The notes under the pieces were generated by a model, which was not told the origin of the DNA, searched no databases, and saw only the letters and a list, made by a program, of their open reading frames with translations. The position numbers were made by a program, and so were the translations under genes. Source: JBEIVB01 sp040374085 (GTDB lineage Bacteria > Bacteroidota > Bacteroidia > UBA4408). Taken from it: a stretch of 17,242 nucleotides of DNA. Location: contig JBEIVB010000054.1 of NCBI GenBank assembly GCA_040374085.1, positions 1 to 17,242 on the forward strand, read 5' to 3'. Positions 6,184-12,021 of the stretch are shown piece after piece; positions within the stretch are counted from its first letter, which is position 1; the number at the start of each line of letters is the position of its first letter.

Positions 6184-7095
6184 ATGCCTGCACACCGCTT
6201 TTGGTATCACCCCTTGTATGAATTGCCCTTGCCCGAGGGCCACCGTTTTCCTATGGTCAAGTACCCTCTATTGCGCAGGGAGATGGAGATGCGGGGCTGG
6301 TTAAAGCCTGAAGATTTGGGTATTCCCCAGCCGGTTTCGGATTTGGATGTGTGCCGTGTGCACGATCCTTTTTATTGGAAATCGCTTATGGGGTTAACCC
6401 TCCCGGAGCGCGCCTGGCGGGCCATTGGTTTTCCGGCTTCTGAGGATGCTGTAGAGCGGGAGTTGCGTCTGGTTCAGGGAACCATAGAAGCGGCCTTGTG
6501 GGCCTCTAGCGGCGGCATCGGCATCAACTTGGCCGGAGGAACGCATCACGCCGGTATTGCACAGGGAGAAGGCTTCTGTATGCTCAACGACCTAGCGGTA
6601 GCAGCCGCTCATCTCACCCACCACAACCCCAACGCCAAGGTGCTGGTGCTCGATCTGGATGTGCACCAAGGCAACGGCACCGCCGAATGCCTGGCCAATA
6701 CCCCCCGTACCTTCACGCTGAGCCTGCACGGCCGCACCAACTACCCGTTTCGAAAAGCCCTTTCATCTTTGGATGTGCCCTTAGAAAAGGGCTGCACCGA
6801 TGTAGAGTACCTTCACGCCTTAGACGATGCTCTTGCTGCAGCTCATGCGTTTGAGCCAAGCGTTGTGCTCTATCAAGGCGGGGTGGATGTGCTGCACAGC
6901 GACCGCTTTGGGCATCTGGCCCTCTCCTTTGAAGGATGCGTGGAGCGCGACCGTCGGGTGGCCCGGTGGTGCATAGAAAGAAGGTTGGGCATGGCCTATG
7001 TGCTGGGCGGAGGGTACACCCCTGAACTCGAAACGGTGGTGGACGTGCATGCCGCCTGCTTGGAAGCCTGTTTGGAGCTATGGAAAAACGCCTAA
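6184..7095 (+). CDS. Histone deacetylase family zinc hydrolase
   Basis: 303 residues, the usual size of bacterial arginase-fold HDAC-like deacetylases. Visible active-site residues: the His121-His122 dyad (GGTHHAG), zinc ligands Asp159 and His161 (DLDVHQGNG) and Asp235 (QGGVDVLHSD), and Tyr278 in LGGGYTPE. All catalytic positions are present, so it should be active. Bacterial members act on acetylated lysine, polyamines or small amides (the acetoin-utilisation AcuC group is one example); the substrate cannot be told from sequence. It is cytoplasmic, with no signal peptide. The start ATG 6184 is supported by a promoter box four bases upstream. Its last 16 bases overlap the PagL-like gene, suggesting co-expression. 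A second, unrelated lysine deacylase (the sirtuin) lies just beyond the tRNA. Confidence 0.92.
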   Translation: MPAHRFWYHPLYELPLPEGHRFPMVKYPLLRREMEMRGWLKPEDLGIPQPVSDLDVCRVHDPFYWKSLMGLTLPERAWRAIGFPASEDAVERELRLVQGTIEAALWASSGGIGINLAGGTHHAGIAQGEGFCMLNDLAVAAAHLTHHNPNAKVLVLDLDVHQGNGTAECLANTPRTFTLSLHGRTNYPFRKALSSLDVPLEKGCTDVEYLHALDDALAAAHAFEPSVVLYQGGVDVLHSDRFGHLALSFEGCVERDRRVARWCIERRLGMAYVLGGGYTPELETVVDVHAACLEACLELWKNA

Positions 7096-8198
7096 AACTC
7101 GTTCCTTCGCACATCATGCGTTGCCTCGTTGCACTCTTTTTTTGGGTTTTGGGATTTTCCCCACTTATGGCCCAAGCGGCTGATCCGGTGGGGGTTTCCG
7201 TAAACCGACTGTATGGATTTACCATGGTCCACCGTCCATCCATGCAGCACCTCAGAGATCGGCATTATGCTTTGTGGGATGTAAGTTACGTGCGCCAAAC
7301 AACCGGACGACATGCTTGGGAGCGTGCCTTTGGATTGCCCCGCTGGGGCGTTAGCCTCTTTGCCACCGATTTTGGCGGTTCGCCCCTTTTCGGCACCGGA
7401 CTGGGCGCGTTCATCTTTTTAGACCGAACCCTCTATGCCCACTCCCGTTTTCGCTGGAGCCTACTTACCGGCACCGGCATGGGATGGGTAACGCGTCCCT
7501 TCGATACCAAAGAAAATTATAAGAACAACGCAATTGGTTCACAGCTCAATGGAGTGGTGCGTATGGAGAGTCGTTTGGCATTTGCTCTTTCCTCCCATCT
7601 TCAGGCCGGTGTGGGCATTGCCTTAACTCATTTTTCAAACGGGGCATCCAGAACGCCCAACCTAGGCATCAACAACGCTTCGGTCCAAGCCGGTGTTTCT
7701 TGGTGGCTGGCAGCACCCAAGGTGCAAGCACCGCCCGACACCTTTGCCCGGTTTCAACCTTCCGCACAATGGATGGTGTGGGCCTTTGCCGGAGGAAAGC
7801 AGAACTACCCGGCCGACGGTCCGGTATTTCCGGTAGGCGGTTTTAGCTTTCAGCGCAGATGGAACACCAGAGAAAGCGGAGGCTGGCTTGCATCACTCGA
7901 TTTTTATTACAACGGTGCTATGCGGGCCGAGTTGTTGCGCGACGGCGACACTGCCTTGGCCAACACCTTTCTGGGCCAGGTGGGAGCATCGGGTGCATAC
8001 GAAGTGCGCATGGGCAAACTGCGCATCCCCATCTTTTTGGGCTTCTACGTGTGGGATCCTTATCGGAGAAACGGAATCGTTTATCAGGGACTCGGTTTCC
8101 GCTACGAGCTTTCAAAAAGCTGGGAGGTGGCCTTACTCCTAAAATCGCACATGGCAAGAGCCGAGTACCTGCAATGGGGGCTGGCCTATCGTTGGTAA
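7080..8198 (+). CDS. PagL-like lipid A 3-O-deacylase / acyloxyacyl hydrolase family outer-membrane protein
   Basis: 372 residues. The N-terminus has a signal peptide; translation may start at ATG 7080 or at ATG 7116, which gives a tighter signal (MRCLVALFF...LMAQA). The body is rich in alternating beta strands typical of an outer-membrane barrel and ends with an aromatic residue (AYRW). The HFSNG motif at 184-188 matches the His-x-Ser active pair of PagL enzymes, which remove the 3-O acyl chain of lipid A. PagL's third catalytic residue, a Glu 14 positions after the His, aligns here with Asn198 (GINN). A second segment from about 215 repeats barrel-like strands, making it about twice the size of proteobacterial PagL. 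Overlap with the upstream deacetylase gene suggests one transcript. Family assignment is good; activity is inferred. Confidence 0.78.
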   Translation: MEKRLKLVPSHIMRCLVALFFWVLGFSPLMAQAADPVGVSVNRLYGFTMVHRPSMQHLRDRHYALWDVSYVRQTTGRHAWERAFGLPRWGVSLFATDFGGSPLFGTGLGAFIFLDRTLYAHSRFRWSLLTGTGMGWVTRPFDTKENYKNNAIGSQLNGVVRMESRLAFALSSHLQAGVGIALTHFSNGASRTPNLGINNASVQAGVSWWLAAPKVQAPPDTFARFQPSAQWMVWAFAGGKQNYPADGPVFPVGGFSFQRRWNTRESGGWLASLDFYYNGAMRAELLRDGDTALANTFLGQVGASGAYEVRMGKLRIPIFLGFYVWDPYRRNGIVYQGLGFRYELSKSWEVALLLKSHMARAEYLQWGLAYRW

Positions 8199-8223
8199 CC
8201 GCACCGCAAATCCTTTACCTTTG
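8192..8223 (+). promoter_or_regulatory. Promoter TTG-N21-TACCTTTG for the DUF4159 gene
   Basis: TTG at 8192-8194 (inside the last codons of the upstream gene) and TACCTTTG at 8216-8223, separated by 21 bases, within the 17-23 range reported for flavobacterial promoters. Only AGCC separates the box from the ATG at 8228, so the mRNA is probably leaderless. It is the most complete promoter in the window. Confidence 0.65.
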
Positions 8224-8227
8224 AGCC

Positions 8228-8908
8228 ATGCGGATCGTCCACATTCTTGCTTTGTTGTTTGCGCTGGCGGCATCCTCGCTTACCCGTGCGGCAACGCCCT
8301 CGTTTTCCATCGGACTCTTGAAATACCGCGGTGGTGGCGATTGGTACGCCAACCTCGAAACCAGCCTTCCCAACCTCATCCGATTCTGCAACCAGAACCT
8401 CCAGACCAACATCGCTCCTGAGCAGGTGGTGGTAGACGTGGGCAGCATGGACCTGTTCTCTGTTCCCTTTGTGCACATGACCGGACACGGCAACGTGGTT
8501 TTCTCCGATCAAGAGGTACAAAACCTACGCACATATTTGATCGGCGGCGGGTTTCTGCACATCGACGACAACTACGGTTTGGATAAATTCGTGCGGGTTC
8601 AAATGAAACGTGTGTTTCCCGAGCTCGATTTTATAGAATTGCCTTATAGCCATCCCATTTATCACCAGGCCTACAACTTTCCCAATGGACTGCCTAAGAT
8701 ACATGAGCACGACAACAAACCTCCCCAGGGTTTTGGCATCATTTTTCAGGGGAGACTCGTGTGTTTTTATTCCGTGGAATGCGATTTGGGCGATGGATGG
8801 GAGAGCACCGAAGTGCATCAAGATTCAAAGGACGCGCACCTGAGAGCGTTGCAGATGGGTGCCAACCTCATTCAATACTCCTTGCTGGGTGAGGGTTTTA
8901 AGCCTTAA
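8228..8908 (+). CDS. Exported DUF4159 domain protein
   Basis: 226 residues. A signal peptide spans about 1-22 (MRIVHILALLFALAASSLTRAA). The rest is one DUF4159 domain with an alpha/beta, amidotransferase-like order: YRGGGDWY (33-40), HMTGHG (83-88), GGGFLHIDD (106-114), a LPKIHEHDNKPPQGFGI stretch (155-171) and DLGDGW (186-191). The family has no proven reaction. In other bacteria the domain is found alone or at the C-terminus of large membrane proteins with VWA domains. A VWA protein is encoded close by, but on the other strand. The start is fixed by a promoter box four bases upstream. The stop shares TTAA with the stop of the convergent gene. Confidence 0.85.
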   Translation: MRIVHILALLFALAASSLTRAATPSFSIGLLKYRGGGDWYANLETSLPNLIRFCNQNLQTNIAPEQVVVDVGSMDLFSVPFVHMTGHGNVVFSDQEVQNLRTYLIGGGFLHIDDNYGLDKFVRVQMKRVFPELDFIELPYSHPIYHQAYNFPNGLPKIHEHDNKPPQGFGIIFQGRLVCFYSVECDLGDGWESTEVHQDSKDAHLRALQMGANLIQYSLLGEGFKP

Positions 8909-9465
8909 TGGCTTTGTTTGCGGAAATCCTTCAGGCGTTTCTCCAATTCCTTGAATACCGTTTCGGTTTCTTTTTTGGGCAGCTGCAGGCCCAGTCCTAT
9001 CTTTTTTCCATTATAAAAAAAGACCAGCCGCTCAGCTCCAATCACCCAATAAGAATCTTCCATAACGGCTGCAAAGCTCGACTTCCCCGGTTCCGAAACC
9101 TGAAGAGAGGTAATGCCATCCAAGGTGTAGGGTATTGGCAGCCCACGACCGTTTACCCGTTTCTCGTAGGTAAATCGGGTAGGAGAGAGGCGAATGATTT
9201 CAAGTCCGTTTTTGCGCCACCAATACGCGTTCCAAACCCGGAAGGCAAAGTAGGCCCAGAAGGCAAGGTACACGAACAGGATCAGTTTGTTTTCTCGGGG
9301 CATGGGCATCCACAATTGCCAAACAACCACCGCACCGCAGGCGAGCCAAACGATGAGCCAACCGAGCATGAGTTTGGTTTTGCCGGCATCTCGAACCGGT
9401 TGAATTTCCAACACGCGCTCTTCTCCTTCCTGAAAAATTCGAACTCTTGGGGCTGGTGTTGGCAT
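8905..9465 (-). CDS. Conserved hypothetical membrane protein with two N-terminal helices
   Basis: 186 residues from ATG 9465. A short polar N-terminus is followed by two closely spaced membrane helices (about 32-52 and 60-80), then a roughly 100-residue soluble, beta-rich C-terminal region (RFTYEKRVNGRGLPIPYTLDGI..., WVIGAERLVFFYNG) and a charged final helix. The layout resembles small bacterial PH-like membrane proteins, but I see no decisive motif and do not assign a family. It starts 2 bases after the VWA gene's stop, so it is the last gene of that operon. A plus-strand frame covering the same bases is a shadow: this frame has the membrane segments and the operon context. Confidence 0.7.
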   Translation of the reverse strand: MPTPAPRVRIFQEGEERVLEIQPVRDAGKTKLMLGWLIVWLACGAVVVWQLWMPMPRENKLILFVYLAFWAYFAFRVWNAYWWRKNGLEIIRLSPTRFTYEKRVNGRGLPIPYTLDGITSLQVSEPGKSSFAAVMEDSYWVIGAERLVFFYNGKKIGLGLQLPKKETETVFKELEKRLKDFRKQSH

Positions 9466-9467
9466 AG

Positions 9468-10871
9468 TTAATAAAGTTTCACCTGCGTGCCTTGTCCCGA
9501 CTCTATGCGGAATTCGCGGGTTATGCTGTAAATGGTTTCTTTGGCACTTTTCGAACGAAAAACAATCATGTAATTACCCGGTTGAAGAACAATGTTCTCG
9601 CGGGTAAAATTCTCGTTGAGGTCATACAACCACTTTGTCTTATTTTTTTCCACAAGCAGCAACTGTCCATATCCGGGTGCGTTCATCTGCACGTTGGCAA
9701 TACCGGGGTCGGGAATCTGAAGGGTGGTGGTCTTGCTCTGCGACACCTCCACATCGGGTATCAACACGCGGGGCATGGAAAGCACCTCCAGATCGTATTT
9801 TCCGGTGAGCAGGCGTTGGCCCCGGTCAGCCTCCAGAACCACCAAGGTTTCTTTTTCTCCTTTTTTGCGCAGAATGGCTTTGAGGCCTTTGTAATCGGTG
9901 GTGCTGGCCTTCAGCAGCACGCTGCCTTGGGGTGCATCCACCGCAATAAGGGTGTGTTTACCGGGCGTAAGCTCTATGCCCGTTTTTTCAACGGGAGGAA
10001 CGGTATGCACCACCATACGGTAGGTGCTCAAGGGATCAAGGGGAATGGTGTCTGGATTGCCGCGGTGGTTTAAGGTGTGCATGTAATGGTATTTCATTAC
10101 ACCGGTTTTATCGTCGTAAAAGCTTAGGGTGGCGTTGGTCTCGGTGGGTTTCCCATAGGTGTCGAGCAGGTTAACCTGCGCGGTGGTGCTGTTGAGCGCC
10201 TGTGATATGATGACGCCCATAGCGGTCTTAAAAGATTTCTCGCTGGTAGCATCAAAGAACTTACCTACGCAATCGAAGGTTTTCTTGAAGTTTTCATCGA
10301 GACCTACTCCAATCACAAAAGGCCGAAGCACAATACCTTTGGACTGCAGTGCGGCTGAAACCGCACAGGGGTCACCATCGCATTCCTCCACCCCATCGGT
10401 GATTAGTACAATGATGTTGCGGCAGTTGGAGCATGCCGGAAAATCGGCGCCGCACTGTTCTAAGGTGTAGGCTATTGGCGTAGTTCCCTTGGGCTGGGCT
10501 TCCCGAATTTTCTGGCGAAGTGCACCCCAGTTGCCCGAAGAAAAGGGCACCTCCAGACGGGTATCCTTGCAGTTGCGGTTGGGCTGAACGGCGTTCTGGT
10601 GCCCGTACATGCGCAAGGCAACCTGCACGTTTTTCAAGCGACTTAAGCTGTCAATGGCCGAATTTAAAATGCGCTTGGAAATGTCCATGTTGGTTGAACC
10701 CTCCCATCGCTTGCTCATGCTCAGGCTGCAATCGAAAACGAACAATATGCGGGTAAGCGGAGGCTCAGGTTTGGATTGCCCAAAAGATTTCAAGCAGGGT
10801 AAAAGAAAGACCGCAATAAGCCCAATGGAAACGAAGGCAGGGCGCACCCGCAATAAACGCGTTTTATTCAT
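9468..10871 (-). CDS. Exported von Willebrand factor A domain protein with beta-sandwich repeats
   Basis: 467 residues from ATG 10871; a GTG six codons upstream is possible but not needed. A signal peptide spans about 1-32 (long n-region, hydrophobic GLIAVFLLPCL). The VWA domain is about 40-225 with an intact metal site: DxSxS at 47-51 (FDCSLSMS), Thr130/131 (KGTTP) and Asp159 (LITDGVEEC). Several cysteines (140, 147, 150, 164, 169) suggest disulphides in the periplasm or outside the cell. From about 230 to the end are about three beta-sandwich units, two ending in a G-x-Y strand (TGKYDLEV, PGNYMIVF). VWA domains mediate metal-dependent protein binding; the partner is unknown. It overlaps the upstream lipoprotein gene by 8 bases and is followed 2 bases later by the two-helix membrane protein. 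Confidence 0.85.
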   Translation of the reverse strand: MNKTRLLRVRPAFVSIGLIAVFLLPCLKSFGQSKPEPPLTRILFVFDCSLSMSKRWEGSTNMDISKRILNSAIDSLSRLKNVQVALRMYGHQNAVQPNRNCKDTRLEVPFSSGNWGALRQKIREAQPKGTTPIAYTLEQCGADFPACSNCRNIIVLITDGVEECDGDPCAVSAALQSKGIVLRPFVIGVGLDENFKKTFDCVGKFFDATSEKSFKTAMGVIISQALNSTTAQVNLLDTYGKPTETNATLSFYDDKTGVMKYHYMHTLNHRGNPDTIPLDPLSTYRMVVHTVPPVEKTGIELTPGKHTLIAVDAPQGSVLLKASTTDYKGLKAILRKKGEKETLVVLEADRGQRLLTGKYDLEVLSMPRVLIPDVEVSQSKTTTLQIPDPGIANVQMNAPGYGQLLLVEKNKTKWLYDLNENFTRENIVLQPGNYMIVFRSKSAKETIYSITREFRIESGQGTQVKLY

Positions 10872-11628
10872 CTTCCTCGATGTACTCACGTTTCACGAGT
10901 TTCTTCGAGAGGGTGAGGTGGAAACCCAAGGTCCCATATCCGCCTATAACGGGAACATACGGTACCACTAGGCCTTGGGTACGGTAGTATGGCGCAAGGT
11001 ATTGAAGCTCAAAGGTGGTGTTCCACAAGGGGCCACACCAGGTTATGCCCACGTGAGGTGTTATGAAGATCCATTTGCCCTGACCAAAGCTCGATTCTCT
11101 CGCATTCTGTATTTCCAGCCAAGTACTGAGGCCATAATACAAGTAGTGCTCCTTTTTCTTTTTGAAGTTCCAATACCCTTGAAGGTTGATTTGAGGCCAG
11201 GCCCGAAAATTGGAAAACAAATCGGGTTTGTAATCGAGTCCTTCGAATTGGCTTGAATTTGACCGGACGTGAAAGGCTGTATTCAAAGCCAACCCGGCAT
11301 TGAAACCGTAGGTAGAACTGTCGTTGTGGTAGAGGTGGTAAAGTCCTCCAATATCGGTTTGCACATTGCCATAAAAGGCCGAGGTTACGTGAACCCCGCC
11401 ATAAACCGTAAGGCTGTCTGTAATGCCTTGTCCGTAATACAGGGAGGACAGAGGAACCGGAATGGGCGTTCCGCCCAGTTTCACCATCGGGCCTCCAATG
11501 TTACCTCCGATGCGTTTCTCTCCTTTCCGCAATGGTTTAACAAAGCGGGTAGGAGCGCACCCGCTCATTACGAAAAGCAGACAGGCGATTGCCAAAACTA
11601 AATCCACTCGGGTAAAACGTTGAACCAT
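10864..11628 (-). CDS. Outer-membrane lipoprotein with barrel-like body, unknown function
   Basis: 254 residues from ATG 11628. The frame stays open up to 11790, but only this start gives a lipoprotein signal: charged MVQRFTRVD, hydrophobic VLAIACLLFV, and lipobox MSGC with Cys24 as the acylated residue. A promoter-like box lies 7 bases upstream. The body is glycine- and aromatic-rich with alternating strands (GGNIGGPMVKLGG, YYGQGITDSLTVYGGVHVTSAFYG, LYYGLSTWLEIQNA), like small outer-membrane beta-barrels, and ends in an acidic tail (EYIEEDE). No enzyme motif is seen. It overlaps the VWA gene by 8 bases, so the lipoprotein, VWA and membrane proteins are probably made together as one envelope complex. 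The family is not recognised by name. Confidence 0.75.
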   Translation of the reverse strand: MVQRFTRVDLVLAIACLLFVMSGCAPTRFVKPLRKGEKRIGGNIGGPMVKLGGTPIPVPLSSLYYGQGITDSLTVYGGVHVTSAFYGNVQTDIGGLYHLYHNDSSTYGFNAGLALNTAFHVRSNSSQFEGLDYKPDLFSNFRAWPQINLQGYWNFKKKKEHYLYYGLSTWLEIQNARESSFGQGKWIFITPHVGITWCGPLWNTTFELQYLAPYYRTQGLVVPYVPVIGGYGTLGFHLTLSKKLVKREYIEEDE

Positions 11629-11635
11629 GCAGTCT

Positions 11636-11643
11636 AAAAGGTA
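11636..11643 (-). promoter_or_regulatory. Candidate -7 element (TACCTTTT) for the lipoprotein-VWA operon
   Basis: One mismatch from TAnnTTTG on the minus strand, 7 bases before the ATG at 11628. It supports that start over the longer open frame. There is no -33 TTG at standard spacing. Confidence 0.35.
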
Positions 11644-11700
11644 GGCGGTAAAAATAGCCTTTTTCCCCATTCCGCAAGAAGGATTTCCGGTGAAGGAAGG

Positions 11701-11735
11701 GCCATGGAAAACATGACGAAAATCATATCCATGGC
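11701..11735. repeat. Inverted repeat upstream of ccoS (8-base arms)
   Basis: GCCATGGA at 11701-11708 is the exact reverse complement of TCCATGGC at 11728-11735, with a 19-base spacer that itself holds an ATGA...TCAT dyad. There is no T-run after it, so it is not a terminator. It sits in the 174-base intergenic region between the divergent lipoprotein and ccoS operons, directly before the FNR-like palindrome. Confidence 0.5.
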
Positions 11736-11748
11736 TGATGTACATCAT
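11735..11748. promoter_or_regulatory. FNR/CRP-family-like operator upstream of the cbb3 operon
   Basis: TGATGTACATCA (11736-11747) is a perfect 12-base palindrome with the TGAT-N4-ATCA core of the FNR consensus TTGAT-N4-ATCAA. Each half has four of the five consensus bases. Its centre is about 30 bases before the -7 box, i.e. roughly -40 to -45 from the expected transcription start, where FNR-type activators usually bind. cbb3 oxidases are commonly under FNR-type control; use in this organism is inference. Confidence 0.5.
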
Positions 11749-11770
11749 TCTACCCGCGAATGAGCGGGGG

Positions 11771-11778
11771 TACTTTTG
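11771..11778 (+). promoter_or_regulatory. -7 promoter element (TACTTTTG) of the cbb3 oxidase operon
   Basis: Exact TAnnTTTG match, 24 bases before the ccoS ATG at 11803. The lack of a -33 TTG at the usual spacing fits an activator-dependent promoter, with the FNR-like palindrome in that place. The TTG at 11776 inside the box cannot be the start codon. Confidence 0.6.
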
Positions 11779-11802
11779 ACCCAATCCCAAAACATTGCGA
11801 AG

Positions 11803-11997
11803 ATGAGCGCTCTTTTTCTCCTTATCGGCATCAGCCTATTGGTTGCCTCGGGCTTTCTGGTAGCCTTTTTATGGTCGGTTCAAAATGGGCAATTCGACGA
11901 CACCCACACCCCGTCTGTGCGCATGCTCTTCGACCGCGCCGAGTACCAGTCGAAATCGAAAACCAACGGAAACAAAGAGGTTCTTAAAAAGGGGTAG
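11803..11997 (+). CDS. ccoS: cbb3-type cytochrome oxidase assembly protein CcoS
   Basis: 64 residues from ATG 11803. One membrane helix (about 3-24, ALFLLIGISLLVASGFLVAFLW) is followed by the family hallmark GQFDD and SVRMLFD, then a short basic tail. CcoS is a single-span inner-membrane factor needed to insert haem and copper cofactors into the CcoN subunit. A TTG upstream keeps the frame but lies in the promoter box. It is the first gene of the operon; in many genomes the copper ATPase gene ccoI precedes it, but here only an opposite-strand operon lies upstream. ccoNO starts 24 bases later. Confidence 0.93.
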   Translation: MSALFLLIGISLLVASGFLVAFLWSVQNGQFDDTHTPSVRMLFDRAEYQSKSKTNGNKEVLKKG

Positions 11998-12021
11998 CCC
12001 CAAACCACATTCATTAAACTT

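Noticed and set aside
8908..9471. Plus-strand open frame of 187 codons
   Set aside because: It lies wholly opposite the two-helix membrane protein, lacks a signal, domain or promoter, and its composition looks like an antisense shadow; the minus frame fits the operon.
11629..11790. N-terminal extension of the lipoprotein by 54 residues
   Set aside because: It would bury the lipobox signal far inside the protein and run through the FNR-like palindrome and inverted repeat; ATG 11628 gives a normal lipoprotein signal.
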